Origin: Myxococcales bacterium
GTDB taxonomy: Bacteria > Myxococcota_A > Polyangia > Nannocystales > Nannocystaceae
Direction of reading: 5' to 3'
DNA length: 64,000 bases
Assembly (NCBI GenBank): GCA_020633315.1
Contig: JACKDV010000022.1
Coordinates: forward strand, 77,434-141,433
The notes under the pieces were generated by a model. The model worked only from the letters and a program-made list of their open reading frames with translations. It searched no databases and was not told the DNA's origin. The position numbers were made by a program, and so were the translations under genes. Positions 8,344 through 17,599 of the stretch are shown piece after piece. Each line of letters opens with the position of its first letter. Position 1 is the stretch's first letter.

Positions 8344-10053
8344 CTACGGGGCCTCCCGGATGTAGAGCTCGGGGGTGGCGAACAGGTCCTCCACCAGCGC
8401 GAGGATGTCGAGATCGTGGGCGTCGTGGTCGGCGGTCAGCACCTCGCCGAGGTGGTCGACGATCTCACCGTCGGCCAGGCCCGAGGCGTAGCGCGCCACG
8501 TTGCGGCCGAAGCAGCGGGGGAGCTGCTGGCCGTCCACGAGCTCGGGCAGCATCGCCATCACCCCGTCGTAGGCTCGCAGCTCGCCGTCGAGCTGCAGGT
8601 CCTCCACGTAGGCGTCGAGCAGGCGATCGCCGAAGTGGGTCTGGTACTGGCCGAGGGCGTCGAAGTTGCTCCACAGGTAGCCGTAGGGCATGAAGGTCGC
8701 GTGGCAGGCCTCGCAGATCGGATCCTGGCTGGTGATGATCTCGAGCTGCTCGCGGGTGGTGAGCTGCTCGAAGTCCGGCACCTCGTCCATCGCGTCCTCG
8801 GCCGCCGACTGGATGTCGATGCCCGAGGGCAGGCCCACGTCCTCGCACAGCAGCTGGTTCTTCACCAGCAGGCCGCGGCGGATGGGCTTGTCGCGGTGGA
8901 CCTCGGCGCTCGAGGAGTGCACCGCCATCACGCTGGCCAGGGTGAGCACCCCGCCGCGCTGCTGGGGGTCGAGCACCAGCGGCTCGAGCTCCTCGGCGTC
9001 CGAGCTCGCGCCGTAGAGCGCCGCCGTGTGCCGGTTGACGAAGGCGAGGTTGCGGGTGAGGAGCTCGGCCAGGGTCCCTCGCTCGTCGATCACCACGGTC
9101 TCCACGAAGGCGGTGAGCTCGTCGCGCAGGGCCTGGGCCTGCGCGAGGCCGCTGAGCTTGGGGTAGCTCTCGGGTGAGCGGACCATGGTCTCCAGCGCAT
9201 CCGCCCGCAGCCACTGCACGAAGAAGCGCACGAGCTGGGCCCGGCCCGGGTCGGTGGCCAGCAGGCGGCGCACGTGCTCGCGGGTGCGCTCGGAGTCGAG
9301 GCGGTCGGCCTCGGCGTCGGCGAGCAGGGCCTCGTCGGGCATGCTGCCCACCAGCGAGTAGGACAGCAGCGAGGCCTTCTCGAACGGGTCGAGCCGCGTC
9401 ATCGAGGGGTCGTCGTCCAGCGGCACCCCGATCTCGCTGCGGTACAGGAAGCGCGGCGACATCAGCATGCGGGTGACCAGCAGCTCCGCGAGCTGGGTGG
9501 GGGTGTCCACGGCATCGCGGGCCTGGCTCACGAAGGCGAGCAGCTGGTCTCGGGTCTGCGCGTCCACGGGGCGCCGGAAGGCCCGCCGGCCCAGGCCGTC
9601 CACGATGGTCTCGGCGCAGCCCTGGTCCAGGGCCTGGCCGGGGGTGAAGCAGGGGAAGGCCGCCGCGAGCCCCCCCGTGCCCACGTACTGCTCGGCCAGG
9701 CGCTCGGCCTCGCGGTGCAGGATGCCGAAGAGGTTCTCGTCGAGCTGGCCCCCGCTGCCGTTGTCGAATCCCGAGCCGATCTCGCCGTAGTCCAGATCAC
9801 TCGATGCCTCCACGCCGAGCAGGTCGCGGACCGTGTTGGCGTACTCGTGGGCGCTGAGCAGGCGAATCTGCCCCGGGTCCGGCGAGTACAGCTCGGAGAT
9901 CGGCTCGTCGTCGTCGTCGTCGTCCGCCTGGTGGTCGTCCCACAGGGGCACGCCCTGCTTCTCGAACGAGCCCACGCCCGAGTAGCAGGCCCCGCACAGG
10001 GCGAGCGCCACCGCCCCCGGGATCGCCCTCGATCCTCGTCGTCGTGCCCTCAT
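8344..10053 (-). CDS. DUF1592/DUF1588/DUF1585-type lipoprotein
   Basis: 569 aa from the ATG at 10053, which gives a lipoprotein signal (lipobox LCGAC). An Asp-rich linker (WDDHQADDDDDDE) follows, then the DUF1587/1595/1592/1588/1585 series: LSAHEYANTVRDLLG (DUF1587), RRAFRRPVD (DUF1595), LLVTRMLMSPRFLYRSE and FFVQWLRAD (DUF1592), RRGLLVKNQLLC (DUF1588), and a C-terminal CFGRNVARYASG (DUF1585). The related planctomycete proteins carry a cytochrome c-like PSD domain; here only a CEACH haem-binding-like motif is visible (about residue 450). The longer frame upstream of 10053 lacks a signal peptide and was not chosen. Outer-membrane, role unknown. Confidence 0.88.
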   Translation of the reverse strand: MRARRRGSRAIPGAVALALCGACYSGVGSFEKQGVPLWDDHQADDDDDDEPISELYSPDPGQIRLLSAHEYANTVRDLLGVEASSDLDYGEIGSGFDNGSGGQLDENLFGILHREAERLAEQYVGTGGLAAAFPCFTPGQALDQGCAETIVDGLGRRAFRRPVDAQTRDQLLAFVSQARDAVDTPTQLAELLVTRMLMSPRFLYRSEIGVPLDDDPSMTRLDPFEKASLLSYSLVGSMPDEALLADAEADRLDSERTREHVRRLLATDPGRAQLVRFFVQWLRADALETMVRSPESYPKLSGLAQAQALRDELTAFVETVVIDERGTLAELLTRNLAFVNRHTAALYGASSDAEELEPLVLDPQQRGGVLTLASVMAVHSSSAEVHRDKPIRRGLLVKNQLLCEDVGLPSGIDIQSAAEDAMDEVPDFEQLTTREQLEIITSQDPICEACHATFMPYGYLWSNFDALGQYQTHFGDRLLDAYVEDLQLDGELRAYDGVMAMLPELVDGQQLPRCFGRNVARYASGLADGEIVDHLGEVLTADHDAHDLDILALVEDLFATPELYIREAP

Positions 10054-10239
10054 CGCCGATCTCCCCGCCTCGATCCGCCATCCACGAGCCCTCCCGTTCC
10101 GCGAGGGGGGCCGGTCGATCACGAGGAAGCGCAGCCTTGCGCAATTGCGGCACGGTGGGCGACCAACGGCCGCATCGTCGGTGACCAGGGGCACCGAATG
10201 GTCGACCGGCTTCGCGGGAGGGTGAGCCTTGGTCGATTC

Positions 10240-10501
10240 CGCCGCGCTGGCCTCGGGGCGAGCCGATCGGCTCGATGGCCTCCTGGATGATGTCGGTCAG
10301 GCAGCCGATCGCGGGGCTGAAGTCGTCCCCGCAGATCGACTCGATGCAGCAGCGGATCCGATCGCCCTCGTCGAGGCTCTCGCAGACCTCGCGGATGCGC
10401 ACCGGCGGGATCGCCTGGCCGGTGGTGCTGGCAGCAGGGTCGTCGGCGATCGCGTCGTCATCCGAGCCAGTGGAGCGCCCGCCGGGCGGGCATCGGCTCA
10501 A
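10240..10501 (-). pseudogene. Coding-like fragment, Cys-rich, possible small or decayed gene
   Basis: In the 485-bp stretch between the DUF1592 gene and the Coq4-like gene, one minus-strand frame starting at a TTG has coding-like third-position GC bias. It encodes a Cys-containing segment (CCIESICGDDFSPAIGC). After about 85 residues the codon bias fades although no stop occurs until 9797, inside the neighbouring gene. This looks like the remnant or frameshifted end of a small secreted protein. Nothing else recognisable lies in the gap. Confidence 0.3.
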
Positions 10502-10538
10502 CGGTCTTCGCTGAGCCGATGCGCTGGGCTCGTGGCGT

Positions 10539-11054
10539 CTACACGATCGCGATGCCGTAGCGCGTCCGCAGCTCGCAGAGCGGCTCGTCGAGGTGCTCGG
10601 CCCAGCCGTGCAGCGACCACTTGCGGGTCATCTTGCGCGTGCGCCAGATCGCCCGCAGCACGCGGGGCAGGGCGCGGAGCGAGGCGCTGATCAGCGTCCA
10701 GTAGCCGATCTCGCCGAGGAAGTCCTTGAAGAACTGCTTCTGCGCGTCGCTGCGAAAGTACGAGTACAGCTCGCGCCACCTCACGTCGGTGCCGAAGAAG
10801 GTCCAGGTGTCGGCGAGGCTCTCGTCGGCCAGCGAGGTGCTGAGCCCGAACAGCACGTGGCACGCGTCGTGCCCCGCGAAGAAGCGACCGAGATCCCCGA
10901 GCTCTCCTTGCTGCTGGAGCGCCTCGGGATCGAAGAGGGCGGGGTTGGCTGCACGGTACTCGGCCAGTCCCTCTCGCAGGGTCTGCGGGGTGTCCTGGTC
11001 TTGGTAGCGACAACGCGTGGTGGCGAATCCCGCCTGGGCTTGGGCGACCTCCAT
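10539..11054 (-). CDS. Coq4-like protein
   Basis: 171 aa. The motif GHDACHVLFG fits the HDxxH-containing signature of COQ4 proteins, the ubiquinone-biosynthesis factor recently shown in eukaryotes to act on ring C1, with Zn bound by the His/Asp set. The later segment WRELYSYFRSDAQKQFF and a Trp/Arg-rich C-terminus are consistent. Start ATG 11054 is preceded by an AGGAGGA site 9 bp upstream. Bacterial homologues are often found outside quinone operons and their role is unclear. The promoter contains a paired operator-like repeat, so expression is likely regulated. Confidence 0.72.
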   Translation of the reverse strand: MEVAQAQAGFATTRCRYQDQDTPQTLREGLAEYRAANPALFDPEALQQQGELGDLGRFFAGHDACHVLFGLSTSLADESLADTWTFFGTDVRWRELYSYFRSDAQKQFFKDFLGEIGYWTLISASLRALPRVLRAIWRTRKMTRKWSLHGWAEHLDEPLCELRTRYGIAIV

Positions 11055-11090
11055 CGAAACGGTTCCTCCTGTGGATGGTGGTCGGTTTCT

Positions 11091-11135
11091 TGGACCACCT
11101 GGTCTCAAAATTGGACCAGGTGGTCTAATGTGCAA
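11091..11135 (-). promoter_or_regulatory. Candidate promoter of the Coq4-like gene with two palindromic operator sites
   Basis: Two 12-bp near-palindromes, GACCACCTGGTC (11093-11104) and GACCAGGTGGTC (11114-11125), are reverse complements of each other, each flanked by TTG and TCT. On the minus strand one lies between a weak -35 (TTGCAC, 11130-11135) and -10 (AATTTT, 11107-11112) with 17-bp spacing. The other covers the start region. This arrangement suits repression by a dimeric TetR- or MarR-like regulator; no such gene is adjacent. Confidence 0.5.
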
Positions 11136-11343
11136 GCGCTTTCGTGTGGAGAATTCGATTGTCGAGTAATTCCAGTGATTTGTGGATGATCTCTCGCGAG
11201 CCCCGGGCTACCCTCACCCCGAGCATCGAGTGAAGCGCAGGCTCGCGTCGGGCTGCAGGATGCCGATGCTGGAGTGCACCATCGAGCCTGGGCCACGAGC
11301 TCCTCGCCCCCCGCGAGAGCGGGCCTCCACCAGGTGCTCGTGC

Positions 11344-12267
11344 TCAGCGGCGCAGCATCGCGACCACGGGGCGCATCAGCGCGGCTCCGGTCACCAGCGA
11401 GACGACACCGGCCGGCACCCAGAACACCGCGTAGTACGACATGATCCACGGATCGATCGAGGCCTGCGCATGCGTGGCGAGGGCACAGATCGCGGTGAAG
11501 CCCAGCAGCGCGGTGCCGGTGATGGCGAGCAGCAGGGCGCCGGCCAGCTTGCGACGCACGCACAGCAGGGTCGCCACGATCTGCAGGGCCGCGAGGGTGC
11601 CGGCGATCTCCCGCGTGCCGGGCACCACCGGCTGCACGATCGCATAGACCATCAGCATCGGCGCCGAGACGAGGGTGGTGACCAGCGCCCAGCGCAGCGA
11701 TCGGATCACCGGGTCGGAGGAGCGCCACAGCCCGGCCTCGTCGGGCTGGCCCTCGAAGGCGTCGCGCATGGACGCGCCGCTCAGCAGCAGGGCGATCGCT
11801 CCGCAGCCCGCGGCCGCACAGGCGTGACCCCAGCTGAGCTGCCCCGGGCTTGGCAGCGTGCCCAGGCCGTTGAGCACCGAGCCCCCGAGGCCGGCCAGCG
11901 ATCCACCAAGGCCCAGCCAGCGCGCCCAGATCCGCCGCCGCCACAGGCCGACCACGGTGATCACCACCGCGATGGAGCTGATGGAGGCGACGGGCCCGTG
12001 GTCCCAGGTGATGTAGGGCAGGGTCACGCCGCACAGCTCGCCGACGCGCAGGGCCGGGGCGCCCAGCAGCAAGAGCCCGGCCAGCCCCGCCCGCAGGCCG
12101 GCGTGGCCGCGGACGACGGCCACCAGCGCGGCGCTCGTGCCCAGCACCGCGAGCAGGTTGAGCCCGCGCTCGGTGGGCCCGAACCAGGGCTGGCTCCAGG
12201 CCCACAGTCCCGCGGCGAGGGTCAGGGCGACGGTCGCCGCAGCGAGGGACCAGCGAAGCGCACGCAT
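11344..12267 (-). CDS. Polytopic membrane protein, hypothetical
   Basis: 307 aa with about eight to nine hydrophobic segments separated by short Arg-containing loops, no signal lipobox and no recognised motif. The composition (Leu/Ala/Val with conserved-looking Trp and Pro in helices) fits an integral inner-membrane protein. The ATG at 12267 begins with a positively charged MRALRW followed directly by the first helix. It shares strand with the phosphodiesterase gene 70 bp upstream, so they may be cotranscribed. The 215 bp downstream (11129-11343) show no gene. Confidence 0.7.
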   Translation of the reverse strand: MRALRWSLAAATVALTLAAGLWAWSQPWFGPTERGLNLLAVLGTSAALVAVVRGHAGLRAGLAGLLLLGAPALRVGELCGVTLPYITWDHGPVASISSIAVVITVVGLWRRRIWARWLGLGGSLAGLGGSVLNGLGTLPSPGQLSWGHACAAAGCGAIALLLSGASMRDAFEGQPDEAGLWRSSDPVIRSLRWALVTTLVSAPMLMVYAIVQPVVPGTREIAGTLAALQIVATLLCVRRKLAGALLLAITGTALLGFTAICALATHAQASIDPWIMSYYAVFWVPAGVVSLVTGAALMRPVVAMLRR

Positions 12268-12337
12268 GCCCCGAGGAGACGAGCGAGCCCTCCCTCGGTT
12301 GCATCCGCGGGCGCTCCGCAGCCGTGCCGGTCGTGGC

Positions 12338-13171
12338 TCAGCTCGCGAGCACCGGAGGACCCAGGGTCTCCACCCGCGGCCAGCCCGTGCGTGGTCGCAG
12401 TCGCGGCTCGCGGTGCTGGGGGGTGCTCGGCAGCTCGAGCCAGCGCGGGGGACCCTGCAGGCGACCGCCGCGGTGGGAGAATACGCGGGCCCGCCCCAGC
12501 TCGTTGGAGCTGCCGGCGTTGACCACCCACAGGGGGCGGCTGCCGCCGTCGAGCACCCGCTCGCTGGGCACGTGGCGGTGTCCGTGCAGCAGCAGGTCGC
12601 AGCGCCCGCGCACGCAGGCCATCAGCTCGCGCCCCGTCGCCAGCTCGGTGGAGTAGGGCAGGCCGATCCAGGTGGAGAGCCGCTCGAGGCTGGATTCCTC
12701 GGGGAGCGGGAGCGGGTGGTGGTGCATCGTCACCACCACCAGGCAGCCCCCGGGGGCGCGGCCCAGCGCATCGTCGAGCTCCAGCAGGTCTTGGTCGCCG
12801 AGCAGCCCGTGTCCCTCGAAGGGGTAGCGGCAGTTGTGGGGCGCGGTGGAGTCCAGCCGCACCACGTAGAGCCCCTCGTGCTGCGAGGCGAGCACGCGGT
12901 GGTTGTCCATGATCGACGCGGCCACGTCGTCGCCCAGGCGATCGTGGTTGCCCGGGACCACGCTCAGCTCCGCCGCGTCGCGCAGCGGGGCCAGGGCCGC
13001 CCCGAAGGCGTCCAGCTCGTCCCAGCGACCGCGGTGGGTGAGGTCGCCGCTGAGCACCACGTGATCCACCTCGGCGTGGATGAGCCCGTGGGCGAGGGCG
13101 CGGGCGCGGGCCTCGAGGCGAGGGGAGAGGCCGAAGTGCAGGTCCGAGAGGTGGGCCAGCGTGTGCGTCAT
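12338..13171 (-). CDS. Calcineurin-like metallophosphoesterase (CpdA-like)
   Basis: 277 aa with the complete dimetal motif series of class III phosphodiesterases: SDLHFG (9-14), GDLT (42-45), GNHD (75-78), MHHHP (about 150), GHRH (about 197). All predicted Fe/Mn ligands (Asp, His, Asn) are present. Family members hydrolyse cyclic nucleotides or other phosphodiesters in the cytoplasm; CpdA degrades cAMP. No signal peptide. It is divergent from the glycosyltransferase operon with 188 bp between starts. The exact substrate is not determinable. Confidence 0.88.
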   Translation of the reverse strand: MTHTLAHLSDLHFGLSPRLEARARALAHGLIHAEVDHVVLSGDLTHRGRWDELDAFGAALAPLRDAAELSVVPGNHDRLGDDVAASIMDNHRVLASQHEGLYVVRLDSTAPHNCRYPFEGHGLLGDQDLLELDDALGRAPGGCLVVVTMHHHPLPLPEESSLERLSTWIGLPYSTELATGRELMACVRGRCDLLLHGHRHVPSERVLDGGSRPLWVVNAGSSNELGRARVFSHRGGRLQGPPRWLELPSTPQHREPRLRPRTGWPRVETLGPPVLAS

Positions 13172-13359
13172 GGCGTGGTGCTCGTGCGAGCAAGGGCATA
13201 GCCGTCGCGCGTGACCGCCCGATCACATCGATCACGCGGGAGTGACGGGCCGGTGAGACTTGGGAGCGGGGGAGCGATTGTCACCGCCGCGTTTCCCACC
13301 GGAGGGTTCCGCGAGGCACGGCCGTGATCTCCTGCGCCCAACGCTCGGAGGAGCCGTCC

Positions 13360-14604
13360 ATGTCCACCCCGGACCCGCTCGCCCTCTCGTCCGCCTCGCT
13401 GCTGCTGGTGCTGCTGGCCGCCGCCTCGCTCCTGCTCACCGTCGTCTCCCACGCCTGTGTGTACCTGCGGCTGGCCACGCGACGACGGGCTCCCGCCGTC
13501 ACGCCGCCGATCTCCGTGCTCAAGCCGCTCAAGGGGAGCGACGACGAGCTCTACGCCAACCTGTGCTCGCTCGCCGAGCAGGACTACCCGGGCCCCTTCG
13601 AGATCGTGCTGGGCGCGGCCGAGCCCGACGACCCCGCGCTCACCGTAGCCCAGCGGTTGCGCCGGGCCTACCCCGAGGTGTGCATCCGCGTGGTCCCGGG
13701 TCGGCAGGGCCCCGGCCTCAACCCCAAGGTCGCCAACCTCGAGGCCTTCGCCCGGGCGGCCCGCCACCCCTACCTGCTCGTCTCCGACTCCAACGTGCGG
13801 GTGGGCCCCCGCTACCTGCGAGACACCGCGGCCCCGCTCGCCGACCCGCGCGTGGGCCTGGTCACCAACGTGCTGGCCGGGATCGGCGAGCGCAGCCTGG
13901 GCGCCGCGCTCGAGAACATCCACCTCAACGGCTTCATCGCCGGGGCGGTGTGTGCCGCGGACCTGCTGGTGCACCACCCCTGCGTGGTGGGCAAGTCGAT
14001 GCTCATGCCTCGCGCGGCGCTCGAGCGGGTGGGGGGCTTCGAGTCGGTCCGCGACGTGCTGGGCGAGGACTACCTGCTGGGCGTGGCGATGAAGCGGGCC
14101 GGCTATCGCGTGGTGCTCTCGCCCCACGTGATCGGCACGGTCAACCGCCGCTGGTCGGTGGGGCGCTTCATGGCCCGCCACCTGCGGTGGAGCCAGATGC
14201 GTCGCTGGATCGCCCCCACCGCCTACCTCTTCGAGCCGCTGCTCAACCCGGTGCCCTGGCTGCTCGCGATCGCCAGCGCGGCGCTGGCGGGGGGCATGGG
14301 CGAGGCCGCCGGCACCTGGCTGGCGCTGGCGCTGGGGATGGTCGGCCTCAAGGTGGCCTCCGACGTGGCCCTGGGCCTGCGCCTCCGCGGCGAGCGACCG
14401 CGCGGGATCTCGCCGCTGCTGGTGCCGCTCAAGGACGTGATCGTGCTGGGGATCTGGCTGGTGGCCTGGGTCCACCGCAGCGTGCAGTGGCGAGGCAACC
14501 GCATGCGCATCGGGCCGGGCTCCGCCCTCTACCCGCCGCGTCGCCGCGCTCGCTCGGCCGAGGTCGCGGTGGTCACCGCGGCGCCCGTGGACGAGGCCGC
14601 ATGA
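13360..14604 (+). CDS. GT21-type ceramide glucosyltransferase/HpnI-like membrane glycosyltransferase
   Basis: 414 aa. An N-terminal membrane helix (5-30) precedes a GT-A glycosyltransferase domain: PISVLKPLKG, the DxD-equivalent SDSN, GEDY (catalytic Asp) and HLRWSQMRRW, matching the (Q/R)xxRW signature of family 21. C-terminal membrane helices follow. GT21 enzymes transfer glucose to ceramide or, as HpnI, N-acetylglucosamine to hopanoids. Myxobacteria make sphingolipids, so a glycosphingolipid role is possible. ATG 13360 has GGAGGAG at 13347-13353; an in-frame ATG at 13324 lacks such a site. It overlaps the next gene by ATGA. Confidence 0.85.
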   Translation: MSTPDPLALSSASLLLVLLAAASLLLTVVSHACVYLRLATRRRAPAVTPPISVLKPLKGSDDELYANLCSLAEQDYPGPFEIVLGAAEPDDPALTVAQRLRRAYPEVCIRVVPGRQGPGLNPKVANLEAFARAARHPYLLVSDSNVRVGPRYLRDTAAPLADPRVGLVTNVLAGIGERSLGAALENIHLNGFIAGAVCAADLLVHHPCVVGKSMLMPRAALERVGGFESVRDVLGEDYLLGVAMKRAGYRVVLSPHVIGTVNRRWSVGRFMARHLRWSQMRRWIAPTAYLFEPLLNPVPWLLAIASAALAGGMGEAAGTWLALALGMVGLKVASDVALGLRLRGERPRGISPLLVPLKDVIVLGIWLVAWVHRSVQWRGNRMRIGPGSALYPPRRRARSAEVAVVTAAPVDEAA

Positions 14605-15938
14605 GGAGCGTGCGACTGCGCGTGGCCGAGGGACGCCGCCCGATGGTGGTCTCGGCCGAGATGGGCTACGGGCACCTGCGCGCCGCGGTGCCGGTGGCCG
14701 CGGCCCTGGACACGCCGGTGGTGCTCGCCGATCGGGAGCCGCTGGCGAGCCCGGGCGATCGCCGGGTGTGGGACGGCGTCCGCCGCCTGCATGAGCTGTC
14801 GTCGCGGGGCTCCGAGCTCCCGCTGGTGGGCCCGCCCATGCGCCGCCTGCTCGACGCCGCCACCAGCATCCCGCCCCTGCACCCGCTGAGGAACCTGGCC
14901 GATCCCACCGCGGCCACCCTCGCGCTCGAGCGCCTCGTCGATCGGGGCTTCGGCGACGGGCTGGTCCGGGCCCTGCGCGCCGACGATCGCCCCCTGCTCA
15001 CCACCTTCTACGCGCCGGCCGTGGTGGCCGACCTGGCGGGCCTGCGCGAGATCTACTGCATCGTCACCGACGCCGACGTCAATCGCGTGTGGGTGCCGCG
15101 GCGGCCTCGCTCGAGCGCCATCCGCTACCTGGTGCCCACCCGACGGGTGATGCAGCGGCTGCGGGCCTACGGCGTGCCCGAGGCCAACGTCACCTTCACC
15201 GGCTTTCCCCTGCCGCTGTCGCTGCTCGGCGACGAGCACCTCGACGTGCTGCGGGCCGACCTCGCGCAGCGTCTGGTGCGGCTCGATCCCCACGGCAGCT
15301 TCCGCGACCAGTGCCGCCACGAGCTGTCGCACTTCTTCCCCGGGCTGCCCGCCACCCGCCGCGGCCCCGCGCCGCGGCTCACCTTCGCCGTCGGCGGGGC
15401 GGGGGCCCAGGCCCGCATCATCGACGCCGCGCTGCCCGGATTGCGCGCGGCGATCGAGGGCGGTCGGCTGTGCCTCACCCTGGTGGCGGGCACCCGCCGC
15501 GAGGTCCAGCAGCGGTTCGTCCGCAGCCTCCAGCGCCATCGCCTGGGGCACCAGCTCGGTCGCGCGGTGGAGATCGTGTACGAGCCCGATCACCACGCGT
15601 ACTTCGAGGCGTTCGAGCAGCTGCTGCGTCGGACCGACGTGCTGTGGACCAAGCCGAGCGAGCTCACCTTCTATGCGGCGCTGGGCCTGCCCCTGGTCCT
15701 CACCGATCCGGTGGGAGCCCACGAGCGCTTCAATCGTCGGTGGATCCGCGAGCAAGGCGTGGGCCTCGAGCAGCGCGATCCCCGATTCCTCGCGGGCCGA
15801 CTGCGCGAGTGGCTGCATGATGGGACGCTCGCGGCGGCGGCGTGGTCGGGCTTCGTCCGACTGCCCAAGCTCGGCACGCGGCGCATCCTGGAGGAGATCG
15901 GCACGGCGCGACCATCGTGCCCGCGCGCACGTCCCTGA
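14601..15938 (+). CDS. GT28/MGDG-synthase-like glycosyltransferase (GT-B fold), putative
   Basis: 445 aa. The N-terminal loop SAEMGYGHLRAA resembles the GxGHxxAA loop of diacylglycerol glycosyltransferases and MurG-type GT-B enzymes. A central segment (FAVGGAGAQ, about 262-270) and the C-terminal WTKPSELTFYAALGLPLVLTDPVG segment match the donor-nucleotide-binding region of GT28/GT1 enzymes. Start codon overlaps the stop of the GT21 gene (ATGA), so both are made together and probably act on the same glycolipid. Donor and acceptor are unknown; similarity to family 28 is from motifs only. Confidence 0.65.
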   Translation: MRSVRLRVAEGRRPMVVSAEMGYGHLRAAVPVAAALDTPVVLADREPLASPGDRRVWDGVRRLHELSSRGSELPLVGPPMRRLLDAATSIPPLHPLRNLADPTAATLALERLVDRGFGDGLVRALRADDRPLLTTFYAPAVVADLAGLREIYCIVTDADVNRVWVPRRPRSSAIRYLVPTRRVMQRLRAYGVPEANVTFTGFPLPLSLLGDEHLDVLRADLAQRLVRLDPHGSFRDQCRHELSHFFPGLPATRRGPAPRLTFAVGGAGAQARIIDAALPGLRAAIEGGRLCLTLVAGTRREVQQRFVRSLQRHRLGHQLGRAVEIVYEPDHHAYFEAFEQLLRRTDVLWTKPSELTFYAALGLPLVLTDPVGAHERFNRRWIREQGVGLEQRDPRFLAGRLREWLHDGTLAAAAWSGFVRLPKLGTRRILEEIGTARPSCPRARP

Positions 15939-16045
15939 CGGCCCTTCGGAGTCCCGCGCGGGGATTTGTCACGCCGTCGTCATGCGCGGCGACCTCGGAG
16001 CGCGCTACGTTGGGTCGCGTTTTCGCCCACGGGGATGACCTTGCC

Positions 16046-17539
16046 ATGAACGACCCTCGCTCTCGCCTCGTCTTCGCCCTCTCCCTCGGCCTGCCCCTGG
16101 CCTCGGGCTGTGCCGACGATATCCCGCCCGTACCCGGAGACGGTGGCGACACCACCGGCGGCTCGGGGGCGACCTCGTCGATGACGCTGCCGACCGGCAC
16201 CACCTTGCCCGGCACCGGGGATGCGACCGACTCGCTCGACACCACCGCGGGGGACACCGCCAGCCCGGGCACGACCACCGGCGAGCCGGGCACGACCACC
16301 GAGCCCGGCACCACCTCGGGGACCACCGGCGACGGCAGCGAGTCCTCGGGCGGGTCGAGCACCAGCGCGGGGACGCTGGACGACACGATCTACGAGATCC
16401 AGGACGGCACGATCGCCACCGGCTCGAGCGTGGACGTGCAGGGGGTGATCGTCACCGGCGTAGGGGGCACCGGCTTCTTCGCGCAGGAGCCCGCCGGCGG
16501 CCAGTACAGCGGGGTCTACGTCTACCTCAACGCCGCGCCCACGGTGGTGGTGGGCGACGAGGTGGACATCACCGGCGTCACCGAGGAGTTCAACGACCTC
16601 ACCGAGCTCAACGCGGAGCTGGGCAGCGTGACCCCCACCGGGGTGACCGGGGTGGTGCTCACCCCCGACCTGGTCAGCGGGGCCGACCTCAGCGCGGCCG
16701 CGGGCGAGCCATGGGAGGGCGTCTACGTGCGCATCGAGGGGGCGCCGCTCGCCGTGGTGGGCCTGCCCGGCTTCTCCGAGTTCGACGTCAACGACGGGGG
16801 AGCCGACGACACCCGCATCGACAACTTCCTGTACAGCGTGTTCGACTTCCCCGCGCTCTACCCCCTGTTCGGGGTGGGGGCGAGCTTCACCGCGATCCAG
16901 GGGCCGGTGAACTTCACCTTCGGCGACTACAAGGTGTGCCCCCGGCAGGATGCCGACCTCGAGGGCTACATGGGCGGCCCGCCGCCCATGGGCGCCTCGG
17001 TGGACGACCTGGTGCCCGGCGATCTGGTCGTCACCGAGGTGATGTTCGATCCCAACTGCACCAACGACGACTGCGAGTGGATCGAGATCTACAACGACTC
17101 GGGGATGGACGTGAGCCTGCTGGGCCTGCGGATCCAGGACAGCAACTTCTCGGTGGCCACCCAGGGCACGATCAACGTGGACGTGCTGCTGCCGGCCGGC
17201 GGCTACGGGGTGCTCGGCAGCGATGACGCCATGGTGTGGCCCTACGCGATGCCGGCCCTCGCCCACTACGGCCCCAACCCGGCCTTCAACAACACGGGGG
17301 ATCTGGTGGCGCTCCTCAACTCCACCGAGATCCTCGACCAGACGGCGACCTACCCCACCTTCGGCACCTCGGACAACGGGATCTCGTGGAAGCTCGATCC
17401 CACCATGACCACGGCGGTGGCCAACGACGTGGCGGCCAACTGGTGCTTCTCCACCGTGGTGTTCGACAGCCCCGGCGGCGTGGACGAGTACGGCTCGCCC
17501 GGGGCGGCCAATGAGGCCGCCTGCGCGATGCTGCCGTAG
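16046..17539 (+). CDS. Cell-surface lipoprotein with Thr-rich linker and lamin-tail (LTD) domain
   Basis: 497 aa. Signal peptide with lipobox ASGC (Cys near residue 19), then a low-complexity Thr/Gly/Ser/Pro stalk to about residue 112. Residues 113-315 form a beta-rich domain resembling OB-fold/DNA-binding regions seen with secreted nucleases. Residues about 330-490 (LVVTEVMFDP...EWIEIYNDSG) match the lamin tail domain, often found on bacterial extracellular nucleases and surface proteins. No nuclease catalytic domain is visible. The ATG at 16046 is the only start giving a signal peptide. Convergent with the next gene. Confidence 0.8.
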   Translation: MNDPRSRLVFALSLGLPLASGCADDIPPVPGDGGDTTGGSGATSSMTLPTGTTLPGTGDATDSLDTTAGDTASPGTTTGEPGTTTEPGTTSGTTGDGSESSGGSSTSAGTLDDTIYEIQDGTIATGSSVDVQGVIVTGVGGTGFFAQEPAGGQYSGVYVYLNAAPTVVVGDEVDITGVTEEFNDLTELNAELGSVTPTGVTGVVLTPDLVSGADLSAAAGEPWEGVYVRIEGAPLAVVGLPGFSEFDVNDGGADDTRIDNFLYSVFDFPALYPLFGVGASFTAIQGPVNFTFGDYKVCPRQDADLEGYMGGPPPMGASVDDLVPGDLVVTEVMFDPNCTNDDCEWIEIYNDSGMDVSLLGLRIQDSNFSVATQGTINVDVLLPAGGYGVLGSDDAMVWPYAMPALAHYGPNPAFNNTGDLVALLNSTEILDQTATYPTFGTSDNGISWKLDPTMTTAVANDVAANWCFSTVVFDSPGGVDEYGSPGAANEAACAMLP

Positions 17540-17599
17540 CCGCCCGAGGTCGCGAGCCCGTGACCGTGCATGCCCGGCGGCGCGGGCCGGCGGCGCGGG

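Noticed and set aside
8344..10194. Longer DUF1592 protein starting at 10194
   Set aside because: The extra 47 residues are Arg/Pro-rich and hide the lipoprotein signal, which starts at 10053.
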